Part shown: piece by piece, positions 16,536-26,992 of the stretch
Numbering within the stretch: the stretch's first letter is position 1
Layout: each line of letters begins with the position of its first letter
Assembly: GCA_022843905.1 (NCBI GenBank)
Contig: JALHMT010000007.1
Coordinates: 124,001-188,000 of the forward strand
Source: Rubrivivax sp.
GTDB lineage: Bacteria; Pseudomonadota; Gammaproteobacteria; Burkholderiales; Burkholderiaceae_C
Reading direction: 5' to 3'
DNA length: 64,000 nucleotides
Notes under the pieces: model-generated
What the model was told of the DNA's origin: nothing
What the model saw: only the letters and a program-made list of their open reading frames with translations
The model's database searches: none
Translations under genes and position numbers: made by a program

Positions 16536-19309
16536 TGCACGCCCTTGAGAAGTTGAACGACCTCGGCTTGAGCGGGAAACTTGTCCCCCAGCCACGAAAG
16601 CTTCTCCAGCTCGGCCTTGGCAAGCTTGGTGTCGCCGGCCTGGATGGCGATGCGCGCCAGGTTCAGGCGGCCGTTGTTGTAGTCGGGCGCCATCGCCACG
16701 ACCTTCTTCTGCAGGTCCAGCGCCTTGGCGAACTGCTTGTCTGACGCCAGCACCGACGCCAGCGTGTCCATGAACTGGGGCTTGTCGGGCGTCATCGCAT
16801 TGGCCTTCTGCGCGTACTCCAGCGCCCCGGGCTTGTTCTGCCGCATCAGCAGCCAGGCCAGGTTGTTCATGGCCACGTCGTTCTTGGGCTGCAGCGCCAG
16901 CACTTCGGTATAGAGCGCTTCCGCCGCGGCCAGTTCCCCGCTGACCAGCGCGACGTCGCCCAGGTGCATGGTGAAACGCGCATCACGCGGGTGGTTCGTC
17001 CGCCAGGATTTCGCAAAACCTTCGGCCTCGGCCCGCTGTTTCGCCTCGAGCAGCGCCGTGTGCAGCTTGACGGCGGCGTCGGTCGAAGGCGTCTTCTGCA
17101 CGGCCAGGCGGTAGGCGGAAACGGCGGCGGGCCACTTCTTCTGCGCACCCAGCACATCGCCTTCCAGGCTGTGCCCGATGCCGTCCCTGGGTTGCTGGCG
17201 CTGCACGTTCGTGGCCAGCGCCATGGCTTCATCGTAGGACTTGGTCTTGATCGCGAGATCGACCACGCCTTGCTGGGCGACGGCGTGGCCGGGGGCCAGC
17301 TCCAGCACGCGCCGGTAGTTCTGCATCGCCGCCGTGGCGTTGTCGCTGGCCTGGTGCAGTGCCGCCAGTCGCAAGTAGGGAAGCGACAGCTTGGGGTCGA
17401 TCACCGAAGCCTTGCGGAAGGAGGTGGTGGCCTGCTGCATCTCGCCGGCCTTCCACTGTGCGCGCCCGAGCACGTCCAGCACGCGAGGGTCGTCGGGAAT
17501 CGTGGTGTTGGCGTCCTGGGCCACGCTCATCGCAGCCTTGACCTCGTCGTGGGCGAGGTGGAGCTCGGCCAGCATCAACCGTGGTTGGGCCTCGGTAGGG
17601 TGGCTCTGGATGGCTTCAGTCAGCAGTTTGGCGACGTCTGCCTTGGGCGTTCCGAGTCGCGTGTTCAGTTCTGCCAGCGCTAGCGTGGCCCGCAGGTACT
17701 TCGGGTCGACCTTGAGCATGGCCTCGAAGCGCGCCTTGGCCTGATCCAGCTTGTTCTCGCCCAGGTCCAGCACCGCCAGGCTTTCGGCTGCAGGGAAATA
17801 GTCGGCCCGCATCGCCACGGCCTTCTCGAAACTCGCGCGGGCACCCGCCACGTCCTTGCGCATCAGCAGCACGCGGCCGCGCATGTCGTGCGCGATGGGT
17901 TGACTGGGTGACTTGGCTTCGAGTCGGTCGATGGCCTTCAGGGCGCCGTCGACGTCGCCCTTGCGGATGTGGGCGGTGATGATGGTCAGGGCTCCCTGGG
18001 GCGTGGGGTCCTGGGCTGCCAGCGCTTCCAGTTCGGCAAAGCCCCCAGCGGCGTCGCCGCGGGTGATGCGGGTCATCGCCAGTGCCGTGCGCACCTGCGG
18101 ATCCTTCGGGTCGATCCGGGCCGCCTGCTGGTAGAGTGACTCCGCTCGCGCTGCGTTGCCGGCCTGCAGATGGGCCTCCGCAGCCATGGCCAGCACGGCG
18201 GGCTTCGGAGACTTGGCGTCCAGCAGGGGTTGCAGCGTGGTCAGCGCCTTGGCCGGCTGGCCGCCGCGCACGTAGGTCAGGGCCAGCATGCGCCGCGCAT
18301 TGACCGAGTCGGGCGCCAGTTGCAGCACGCGGCTGAAGTAGGTCTCGGCCTGGTTGAAGGAACCCGACGCCAGCTCGACCACGCCGACCATCTGCAGCGC
18401 CCTGATGTTGTCCCGCGATGACCGCAGCACGCCCTGCAGCAGTTCGCGCGTGCGTCGCAGGTCGCCTTCGGAGAACACCACCTGGGCCTCGGCAAGCGCC
18501 ACGGCAAGCCGGCCGGGCATGGCCTTCTTGGCGTCGGCCAGCACCGCCTTCATGCCGGCCGTGTCCTTGCGGCCCTGCAGCACCGACATCAGGTCGAGGT
18601 AGGCCGGCAGGTATTGGGCGTCGGAGGCAATGGCTTTGCGATAAGCCTCGATGGCGGCGTTGTCGTCGTCTTTGCCCTGGCGCAGCAGATCGCCCTTGAA
18701 GTGCCAGGCCTCCGCGAGCTTGGGGTCGCTCTTCAGCGCCGCTTCGACGCCGCGAATCGCCTCGTCGATCTCGCCCCTGCCCGCCTTGAAGCGGGCGTCC
18801 ATGACCAGCGCCGGGCCGAAGGTCGGGTCGGCGGCGAGCGCGGCCTTGACCTGTTCGATCATGCGGCCCTGTTGCCCCTGTGCGCCGTGGGCCCAGGCCA
18901 GCTGTGTTCGCAGCTCGGCGTCGGCCCTGGGGTTGTTCAGCACCGTGCTGGAGAACCGGTCGGTCACCTCCTTGAACCGTCCCGAGCCCACCAGCGCCTT
19001 GCTCAGCGAGGGCACGGTGTCCAGTTCGGGGTGGCCGAGCTCCAGCGCCTTGTTGAGTTCGACGGATGCAGCCACGGCGTCGCCGCCGTTCAGCAGCGCC
19101 TTGCCCAGCAGGGCGCGAAGCTCGGGCGATTCGGGGTGCTTCTGCAGCGCTGCCTTCAGGGTGACCACCGCCGAGCGGGTGTCGTTGGCCGCCAGCTGCG
19201 CCTTGGCGGACGCCGAGGACTTGGCCTCGGAGCCGCCGTCGCAACCCGCGACTGCGAACAACAGCGGCAGCGCCAGGGCGGCCAGCGAAAGACGAAGGTT
19301 GTGGTTCAC
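16532..19309 (-). CDS. Second PrsT-like TPR lipoprotein
   Basis: A 925-aa paralogue of the following gene with the same design: signal peptide and lipobox AVAGC (Cys23), then TPR repeats to the end. The residue after the cysteine is Asp, which in enterobacterial rules favours retention in the inner membrane, unlike the Gly of the paralogue. The GTG at 19309 is preferred because it gives a normal lipoprotein signal. An ATG at 19345 would add 12 residues and overlap prsR. The near-equal length and tandem position point to duplication and divergence. The function is inferred from PrsT. Confidence 0.9.
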   Translation of the reverse strand: MNHNLRLSLAALALPLLFAVAGCDGGSEAKSSASAKAQLAANDTRSAVVTLKAALQKHPESPELRALLGKALLNGGDAVAASVELNKALELGHPELDTVPSLSKALVGSGRFKEVTDRFSSTVLNNPRADAELRTQLAWAHGAQGQQGRMIEQVKAALAADPTFGPALVMDARFKAGRGEIDEAIRGVEAALKSDPKLAEAWHFKGDLLRQGKDDDNAAIEAYRKAIASDAQYLPAYLDLMSVLQGRKDTAGMKAVLADAKKAMPGRLAVALAEAQVVFSEGDLRRTRELLQGVLRSSRDNIRALQMVGVVELASGSFNQAETYFSRVLQLAPDSVNARRMLALTYVRGGQPAKALTTLQPLLDAKSPKPAVLAMAAEAHLQAGNAARAESLYQQAARIDPKDPQVRTALAMTRITRGDAAGGFAELEALAAQDPTPQGALTIITAHIRKGDVDGALKAIDRLEAKSPSQPIAHDMRGRVLLMRKDVAGARASFEKAVAMRADYFPAAESLAVLDLGENKLDQAKARFEAMLKVDPKYLRATLALAELNTRLGTPKADVAKLLTEAIQSHPTEAQPRLMLAELHLAHDEVKAAMSVAQDANTTIPDDPRVLDVLGRAQWKAGEMQQATTSFRKASVIDPKLSLPYLRLAALHQASDNATAAMQNYRRVLELAPGHAVAQQGVVDLAIKTKSYDEAMALATNVQRQQPRDGIGHSLEGDVLGAQKKWPAAVSAYRLAVQKTPSTDAAVKLHTALLEAKQRAEAEGFAKSWRTNHPRDARFTMHLGDVALVSGELAAAEALYTEVLALQPKNDVAMNNLAWLLMRQNKPGALEYAQKANAMTPDKPQFMDTLASVLASDKQFAKALDLQKKVVAMAPDYNNGRLNLARIAIQAGDTKLAKAELEKLSWLGDKFPAQAEVVQLLKGVQ

Positions 19310-19331
19310 GTCGCGCAGCCCGGTGGGGCCC

Positions 19332-20699
<1,368 letters not shown>

Positions 20700-20706
20700 G
20701 GGGGCC

Positions 20707-22821
20707 TTATCGGGCACTGGGCATCAACAGGTCGGAGCCCTGCTGCGACTCGAACAAGGGCACGACGACGGACATGATGGTGCCGGCGCCGGGTTCGCTC
20801 TCGACCGAGATCGCACCCCCGAGCTCCCGGATGTACTGCGCGCTCTCGTAGGTGCCTATGCCCATGCCGTTCTGCTTGGTCGAGTTGAAGGGGCGAAACA
20901 GCTTCGTGCTGACGAATTCTTCCGACATGCCCCCTCCGGTGTCGCCGATCTCTACTTGTACCTGTCCGCTGTAGCGGCCCACCTTCAACCACACGCGGCC
21001 GCCGGGCGGGGTGGCGTCGAACGCGTTCTGCACCAGATGCCCGAGCACGCGCTCCAGCCGATCGTCATGGCCCCGCGTCGACAGCGTGTCCTGGATCTCG
21101 ACCTCGAGTCGACGCCCGCGCGCGGTCGCCGCCGCTTCGAGACGCCGGATGATGGGGGTGAGCTCCACGCCCCGGGTTCCGCCCGGCGGCGCAGCGCCTT
21201 CCCGCAGCTGGAGCATCAAGCGCTTCATCTTCTCCAGGGAACTCTCGACCGTCAACAGCATGTCCTGCTGGAATTCGCGGTTGTCGTGCAGCCTTTCCGC
21301 ATTCTTGAGCATCAACGACAGTTGGGTGACGATGTTCTTGAGATCGTGCACCACGAAAGCCGACATGCGGTTGAAGGCGTCGAACTTGCGCGCCTCCAGC
21401 AGGGCCTCGGTGGCCTGCATCTGCGCCATGAAACCGGCGGCCTGGCGGCTGGCCGTCTTCAGCAGGTCACGCACTTCCCAGTTCAGCTCCATCGGGGTGC
21501 GCGGACGGGCCAGCACCACGAAGCCCAGAAGCTCCTCGCCCACCAGCATCGGCACCACCATCCACACGTTCGGGTTGGACAGCAGCCAGGTCGGCAGCGC
21601 CAGCTGCCCATAGCGCCGCGGCGACGCACGGTATTCGTCGAGGTCGATCACCCAGCCCTTTTCGCGCAGGAAGAGGCAGAAGGGCGAATCCGACGGCTCG
21701 CGCGCCTGCACCTCGGGGCTGTTCCAGCGTGAGGTCTGCAGGAAGTCGCCGTCGCCCGTGGGCCGCGTCCACAGGGTGCCGCCGGGACATTCGACCATGT
21801 TGGCCAGGCCGCGGATGACCAGTCCGCCCACTTCCCGCAGATCGCTCTTTGTCGACAGCATGGCGGTGAATCGAAGCCATTCCTGCCGGTAGTCGTAGCG
21901 ATAGCTGAAGAAGTGCTTCCCGACGAAGACCTTCAGCCAGGCGCGCAGCGAGCCGGAGAAGACGAGCAGGCTCAGCGAGATCAGCCCGGCGAAGAGCAGG
22001 CCCAGCTGCAGCGCGCGGCCCCAGTCGCCGCCGAAGAAGCGAACGTAGTAGCCGATCGCCGCCATGAACAGCATGTAGGCGCCCGCCAGCAACAGCGTGG
22101 CCGAGTAGAACGCCGCTGTTCGCGAGACCTGCAGGCTGCGCACCCAGTTGCCCTTGCGCTTGGTCGACACCCACAGCAGGGGAATCGCCAGGGCATGCAC
22201 GGCGCCGCGGATGCTCTGCGCGTCACGGTCGAAGCGGCCGAACAGCAGGGCCTCCGAGAACAGGTAGACGTCGAAGGCGAACACGCAGGCCAGGCCCAGG
22301 CACACCGGCTTGGCATTCCAGCGCGAGTCCTCCGGCAGGTTGCGGAAGAGTTGTTCGGTGAGCAGCAGCCCCATGATCGCCAGGGCCAGCGACAGGCCCA
22401 GCGCGAGCGTCGAGTCGTCGGCCGAGTGGCTTCCCAGGCTGAATCTCACCGCGAGCAACAGCGCTGCGGCCGACACGGTGGCGAGTGCGATCGGCGGCAG
22501 CAGGCCCATGCTGCGGTCGTAGCCCTGGGCCAGCCTGGGCTTGACCAGCAGCAGCAGGCAGGCGAACCACAGGCCGTAGCGCAGCACGTCGAAGGCTGCG
22601 GCGATGAAGGTCGGTGCGGTGGAGTGCGTGTGGCCGTCGATCAGCGTCGTGCCGGCCCACAGGGCGCTGGCCGCCACGGCGCCGAAGAAGCACCAGAAGA
22701 CCAGTGTCCCAGAGGTGCGCAGCGTCCTCGCGCGGATCAGGATGTAGGTGGCGAAAGCCGCATGGGCGGCGAAGCCGAGCACATATCCATAGACGAGGAG
22801 ATCTGCCGCACCGGCACCCAT
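20707..22821 (-). CDS. prsK: PrsK: histidine kinase of the XrtA/PEP-CTERM system
   Basis: A 704-aa membrane histidine kinase. The N-terminal half has about eight hydrophobic segments (residues 10-290). A GAF-like region follows (about 330-480), then the kinase core with phospho-acceptor His in FVVHDLKNIV, the N box HLVQNAFDA and G boxes GDTGGGMS and GMGIGTYES. This arrangement is that of PrsK, partner of PrsR. The ATG at 22821 is chosen over the TTG at 22848. The gap of 89 nt to the sugar transferase gene upstream has no terminator. The signal it senses is unknown. Confidence 0.94.
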   Translation of the reverse strand: MGAGAADLLVYGYVLGFAAHAAFATYILIRARTLRTSGTLVFWCFFGAVAASALWAGTTLIDGHTHSTAPTFIAAAFDVLRYGLWFACLLLLVKPRLAQGYDRSMGLLPPIALATVSAAALLLAVRFSLGSHSADDSTLALGLSLALAIMGLLLTEQLFRNLPEDSRWNAKPVCLGLACVFAFDVYLFSEALLFGRFDRDAQSIRGAVHALAIPLLWVSTKRKGNWVRSLQVSRTAAFYSATLLLAGAYMLFMAAIGYYVRFFGGDWGRALQLGLLFAGLISLSLLVFSGSLRAWLKVFVGKHFFSYRYDYRQEWLRFTAMLSTKSDLREVGGLVIRGLANMVECPGGTLWTRPTGDGDFLQTSRWNSPEVQAREPSDSPFCLFLREKGWVIDLDEYRASPRRYGQLALPTWLLSNPNVWMVVPMLVGEELLGFVVLARPRTPMELNWEVRDLLKTASRQAAGFMAQMQATEALLEARKFDAFNRMSAFVVHDLKNIVTQLSLMLKNAERLHDNREFQQDMLLTVESSLEKMKRLMLQLREGAAPPGGTRGVELTPIIRRLEAAATARGRRLEVEIQDTLSTRGHDDRLERVLGHLVQNAFDATPPGGRVWLKVGRYSGQVQVEIGDTGGGMSEEFVSTKLFRPFNSTKQNGMGIGTYESAQYIRELGGAISVESEPGAGTIMSVVVPLFESQQGSDLLMPSAR

Positions 22822-22910
22822 TGGAGGCCCACCAAAGCTTGTGCCCAACCCGCGGGCAGCGCGCGGATTCTAGACGTGCGTGCCTGGCGCTTCTTCGGGG
22901 TCGGGTGTCG

Positions 22911-24293
22911 TCACCGCGCGCCTTTGCCGGTCAGCACGACGCTCACGGTTTCCAGCAGGACCAGGATGTCCAGGAACAGCGAGTGGTTCTTGACGTAGTA
23001 CAGGTCGTACTGCAGCTTTTCCTGCGAGTCTTCCACCGTTGCGCCGTACTGGTAGCGCACCTGGGCCCAGCCCGTCACGCCCGGCTTGACGCTCTGGCGA
23101 ACCGCGAAGTACGGAATCTGCTCGGTGAGCTGCTCGACGAAGAAGGGCCTCTCCGGACGCGGACCGACGAGGCTCATCTCGCCCTTCATCACGTTCAGGA
23201 ACTGCGGCAGCTCGTCGATGCGCAGGCGGCGGATGATGCGGCCCACGCGGGTGACGCGGTCGTCGTTGGCGGTCGCCCAGCGCGGCTTGCCGTCCTTCTC
23301 GGCGTCGGTGCGCATGCTGCGGAACTTGATCACGTTGAAGACCGAGCCGTTCACGCCCACGCGCTCCTGTCGGTAGAAGACAGGGCCCTTGCTCTCCAGC
23401 TTGATCAGCACCGCGGTGATCAGCATGATGGGCAGGGACAGCACCAGCAGGAAGGCTGTGCACACGATGTCGAAGATGCGCTTGACGGCGGTGCGGTATC
23501 CGCCCTGGTTGAAGCCGTCGCCGAAGATCAGCCAGCCGGCGTTCAGGTAGTCGACGCGGATCTGCCCGAGCGTCTTCTCGAAGTGCGTGCTGATGTCGTA
23601 GACCTTGATGCCGAACAGCTTGCAGTCGAGCAGCTGGCGCAGGGGCATGCTGCCGGCGCGGCGTTCGGTCAGGGCGACGACGATCTCGTCGACGTCCAGG
23701 CTGCGGGCCGTCTCGGTGAGCGTGCCCTTCAGCGTCAGCAACTCGGCCGCAGGGACGGCGGGCTCGCGTTCGTTGGGGCCCGGCACGTAACCGACGATGT
23801 GCACGTTGGGGTCGGCCGTCTTCAGCGTGTGGCCGACCACCTGCGCAGCCGTGCCGCTGCCGAAGATCAGGACGCGAAGACGGGCGCGCGGCTCGGCGGC
23901 CCAGTGCGTCACGTACACGCGCCGCAGGATGACGGCCGCCACACCCACCATCGCAGACCACTGGACGACCTGGCGGTTGCCGAGTTGCTCCGGCAGCAGG
24001 CTGAAGATCGCGTAGGTCAGCGGCAAGGCCAGCAGCAGCGCGAACGCAGCGCGTGCGCAGGACTGGCTCACGGATCGCTTGTAGCTCTTTTCGTAGAAGC
24101 CCGAGGCCGTGTTGATCACGAACAGGCCGGCGGCGAGGGAGACGGCGTGCGTGCCGACCAGCGGCATCGCGCTGCTCAGGCTGTCGGTCTGCACCATCAC
24201 GCCCACCAGGATCACCGCCAGCATCAGCGCCAGATCGAAGGCGATGCGCTGCAGGGTGAGGCGGGGGATGTAGTGGTTCAGGATTCGAATCAT
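22911..24293 (-). CDS. XrtA-associated sugar transferase (undecaprenyl-phosphate glycosyl-1-phosphate transferase)
   Basis: A 460-aa polyprenyl-phosphate sugar-1-phosphate transferase of the family tied to PEP-CTERM systems. About four N-terminal membrane helices (residues 15-130) precede a CoA-binding-like region (LRVLIFGSGTAAQVVGHTL). The C-terminal bacterial sugar transferase domain follows, with FYRQERVG, NVIKFRSM, RRLRIDELPQF and LVGPRPERPFF. It starts repeat-unit assembly on the lipid carrier at the inner membrane. The start at 24293 has GGAAA upstream. It is the first gene of the minus-strand prs run and separate from the plus-strand EPS operon it serves. Confidence 0.94.
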   Translation of the reverse strand: MIRILNHYIPRLTLQRIAFDLALMLAVILVGVMVQTDSLSSAMPLVGTHAVSLAAGLFVINTASGFYEKSYKRSVSQSCARAAFALLLALPLTYAIFSLLPEQLGNRQVVQWSAMVGVAAVILRRVYVTHWAAEPRARLRVLIFGSGTAAQVVGHTLKTADPNVHIVGYVPGPNEREPAVPAAELLTLKGTLTETARSLDVDEIVVALTERRAGSMPLRQLLDCKLFGIKVYDISTHFEKTLGQIRVDYLNAGWLIFGDGFNQGGYRTAVKRIFDIVCTAFLLVLSLPIMLITAVLIKLESKGPVFYRQERVGVNGSVFNVIKFRSMRTDAEKDGKPRWATANDDRVTRVGRIIRRLRIDELPQFLNVMKGEMSLVGPRPERPFFVEQLTEQIPYFAVRQSVKPGVTGWAQVRYQYGATVEDSQEKLQYDLYYVKNHSLFLDILVLLETVSVVLTGKGAR

Positions 24294-24841
24294 CTGTGTT
24301 TCCGATTCGTCCACCCGGCCCGCAGTAGCGGTGGCCGGGGGGATCAGCGGCCTGTCAGGGCCGCTGGGGCGCTTGCATCGCAGGGCAAGGCGTGAACTGT
24401 CAAGATCGAAGAGCCGGACAACGTATCGAGGTGTTGCTTTGCCCGGCCCGAAGCCTGCGGTTCGGGTATCGGCATCTTCCGCCGCGACTTGAGCCCTCTC
24501 AGGTGCATCGCCCGACTGCCGGTCGAAGTGGTTGTACCCGGACGTCCTGTCTTGGTGAAAGCACTGTAATGAGCCGCGTTGCGCATGAGCAATCCCCGCG
24601 ATGAGGGGGGGCACGGTGTCGACATCGTCAAGCCGTCGAAAGCCTTGCTGCCGTGCCCTGGGAAAACGGGCCGTTTCATGCCTTGGAGCATGCCGCGAAT
24701 GCAGGCGCACGCCGCGGCGCAAAACGGTACTTCCTCACAGGGGATCGCCGGAGCAGTGCCGCCGTTTGCGCCCTGTTCGGCGCCCTGGCCGCCCAGGGGG
24801 CAGGTATACACTTTGGCGTGATCGAATCCAGCCCGCCAGGA
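24294..24841. other. Divergent intergenic region, no gene seen
   Basis: These 548 bp lie between the minus-strand prs run and the plus-strand ABC operon. Open frames here are short and of low quality. On the minus strand, TTGCTC (24592-24587) and TACAGT (24568-24563) with an 18-nt spacer could be a sigma-70 promoter, which would give a leader of about 260 nt. A 6-bp hairpin (CCCGAA, 8-nt loop, TTCGGG) is at 24447-24466. On the plus strand, TATACA at 24805-24810 lacks a matching -35. Confidence 0.4.
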
Positions 24842-25576
24842 ATGTCCGTCCCCGTTGCGGTTCTGACCGGCATTCACAAGTCCTACCAGATGGATTCGGT
24901 GAGCGTCCCGGTCCTGCATGGCATCGATCTCCTCATCCGTCCGGGACACTTCACGGTGGTGCTCGGCCCGTCGGGCAGCGGCAAGACCACGATGCTCAAC
25001 ATGATCGGCTGCATCGACCGCCCCGACCAGGGCGAAGTGATCATCGCGGGCACCGATGTCAACCGGATGACGGACGATGAGCTGGCGGATTTCCGCTCGG
25101 CCAACGTCGGCTTCATCTTCCAGAGCTTCAACCTGATTCCGGTCCTGTCGACCTTCGAGAACGTCGAGTACCCGCTGGTGCTGGCCGGCATGGAGCCGGC
25201 GCGGCGCGCCCGACGCGTCACCAAGCTGCTGCAGCTGGTGGGTCTGGCAGACCGCGCGAAGAACCTTCCCGGCCAGCTGTCGGGCGGTCAGCGGCAACGC
25301 GTGGCCATCGCACGCGCCCTGGCACGCAAGCCCAAGCTCGTCATCGCCGACGAGCCGACCGCCAACCTCGACAGCAAGACCGGCGAAGTGATCCTGGCCT
25401 TGATGCGGGAAATGCAGCGTCGCTACCAGATCTCTTTCATCTTCTCGTCGCATGATCGCAGCGTGATCAAGGCCGCCGACGATCTGATCATGCTGCGCGA
25501 CGGCGTCATCGAAAGAGTGCAGCGCAAGTCCGCGCCGGTGGTGGCCGATGCGCCCGACAGCGTTCCGGACGATTGA
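24842..25576 (+). CDS. ABC transporter ATP-binding protein (MacB/LolD type)
   Basis: A 244-aa ATPase. Walker A is GPSGSGKT, the Q-loop region is FIFQSFNLIPVLSTFENV, the signature is LSGGQRQR, and Walker B is VIADEPTANLDS. The long Q-loop context and the partner permease place it in the LolD/MacB class, which uses ATP to drive extraction or mechanical work on periplasmic substrates rather than simple transport. The ATG at 24842 is preferred; an in-frame GTG at 24818 is possible. It lies 9 nt before the permease gene. Confidence 0.93.
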   Translation: MSVPVAVLTGIHKSYQMDSVSVPVLHGIDLLIRPGHFTVVLGPSGSGKTTMLNMIGCIDRPDQGEVIIAGTDVNRMTDDELADFRSANVGFIFQSFNLIPVLSTFENVEYPLVLAGMEPARRARRVTKLLQLVGLADRAKNLPGQLSGGQRQRVAIARALARKPKLVIADEPTANLDSKTGEVILALMREMQRRYQISFIFSSHDRSVIKAADDLIMLRDGVIERVQRKSAPVVADAPDSVPDD

Positions 25577-25585
25577 GGGTCCACC

Positions 25586-26992
25586 ATGAGCTTCCTGCTC
25601 CTGGCCATACGCAACCTCTTCCGCAACCGGCGCCGATCCCTGGCCACGTTGCTGGCCCTGGCCATCGGCGCGTCGTCCATCCTGATCTTCGGCGGCTTCA
25701 CCGCCAACGTGCGCTACAGCCTGCAGACCGCCTACGTACGGGCCGGCGGGCACCTGCAGATCCAGCACCGCGACTTCTTCCATTACGGCAGCGGAGACCC
25801 GGCTTCCTACGGCATCGTGCAGTATGGGCGCATCATCGACGCCCTTCGGGCCGATCCCGAGCTGGCCCGCATGATGGTCGTCGTCTCGCCGATGCTGCAG
25901 TTCGGCGGCGTGGCCGGCAACTACGATGCGGGGGTGTCGCGCACCGTGCTGGGCACCGGCTACGTGCCCGAGGACGTCAATCGCATGCGCCTGTGGAACG
26001 AGTTCGGGCTGCGCGACCGCCGCCCGCACTTCGCGCTCGAGGGTGCGCCCATTGACTCGGCGGTCATCGGCCAGGGCGTGGCCCGCGTGCTGCTGCTGTG
26101 CGACCAGCTCGGCGTCGATGCGGCCGTCTGCCCGCGGCCCGCGGCCCAGGAGCGCGAAGCAGGCGGTGCCAGCCTGCCGGCCGACATCGCTTCGCTGGCC
26201 CAGGCCGAGCACGACAGCGCCAAGACGGCCGTGCCTGCCGGCCGTGCGCGCATCGAACTGCTGGTCAGCCAGAGCCGCGGAGCGCCGAACGTGGCTGCGC
26301 TCAGCGTGATCGCAGCCGAGAGCCAGGGCTTCAAGGAGCTCGACGAGCTGGCGCTGATGCTGCCCCTGGTGCGCGCGCAGCAGCTCGTCTATGGCCGCGC
26401 GCCGCCGCGCGCCACATCCATCCTCGTGCAGTTGCAGCGCAGCGCGCAGATTCCGGCGGCATCGCAGCGCATCCAGGCCGTGCTGGCCGCCACGGGCGCC
26501 GACAAGACGCTGTCGGTGGTGAGCTTCGAGTCGCTCAACCCCTTCTACGTGCAGTCGCAGAAGATGTTCGACACGATCTTCGGCTTCATCTTCGCGCTCA
26601 TCGGTGGCATCGTCCTGTTCACGGTGAGCAACACGATGAACGCCGCGGTGGTCGAACGCACCGTCGAGGTCGGCACCCTTCGGGCGCTGGGGCTGCGCCG
26701 TGCCGGCATCCGGCGCCTGTTCATTGCCGAAGGTGTGCTGCTCGGGTGCGTCGGCGCCGTGGCCGGCATGCTGTTCGCCTACGCCTTCGCCTGGGTCTTC
26801 AACGCCGCCGAACTGTTCTGGATTCCGCCCGGCGCTTCCGACCTGCTGCCCCTGAGCATCGTGCTGCAGGGCCAGCACGCGCTGGTGGTGGGCACCACGC
26901 TCGGCCTGATCGTCATCGCCGTGCTGTCCGCGTGGCTGCCGGCACGGCGCGCGGCCCAACTGAAGATCGTCGAGGCACTGCGACATGCATGA
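25586..26992 (+). CDS. ABC transporter permease, FtsX/MacB family
   Basis: A 468-aa permease. The first helix is about residues 20-40, a large periplasmic domain covers about 40-340, and three C-terminal helices lie in the FtsX domain (FIFALIGGIVLFTVSNTMNA, then VLLGCVGAVAGMLFAYAFAW and LGLIVIAVLSAWLPARRA). The topology is that of LolC/E and MacB proteins. Together with the ATPase, the LolA-like protein and the beta-barrel protein downstream it forms a likely envelope-spanning unit. Its stop overlaps the next start by 8 nt. Confidence 0.92.
   Translation: MSFLLLAIRNLFRNRRRSLATLLALAIGASSILIFGGFTANVRYSLQTAYVRAGGHLQIQHRDFFHYGSGDPASYGIVQYGRIIDALRADPELARMMVVVSPMLQFGGVAGNYDAGVSRTVLGTGYVPEDVNRMRLWNEFGLRDRRPHFALEGAPIDSAVIGQGVARVLLLCDQLGVDAAVCPRPAAQEREAGGASLPADIASLAQAEHDSAKTAVPAGRARIELLVSQSRGAPNVAALSVIAAESQGFKELDELALMLPLVRAQQLVYGRAPPRATSILVQLQRSAQIPAASQRIQAVLAATGADKTLSVVSFESLNPFYVQSQKMFDTIFGFIFALIGGIVLFTVSNTMNAAVVERTVEVGTLRALGLRRAGIRRLFIAEGVLLGCVGAVAGMLFAYAFAWVFNAAELFWIPPGASDLLPLSIVLQGQHALVVGTTLGLIVIAVLSAWLPARRAAQLKIVEALRHA

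Noticed and set aside
14220..16556. 778-codon plus-strand open frame
   Set aside because: It is antisense to the TPR lipoprotein PrsT, whose signal peptide and repeats are unambiguous.
24805..24810. TATACA as promoter of the ABC operon
   Set aside because: No -35 element at 16-19 bp upstream.
24579..24821. Short plus-strand frames before the ABC ATPase
   Set aside because: No ribosome site or protein-like composition; the ATPase has its normal start at 24842.
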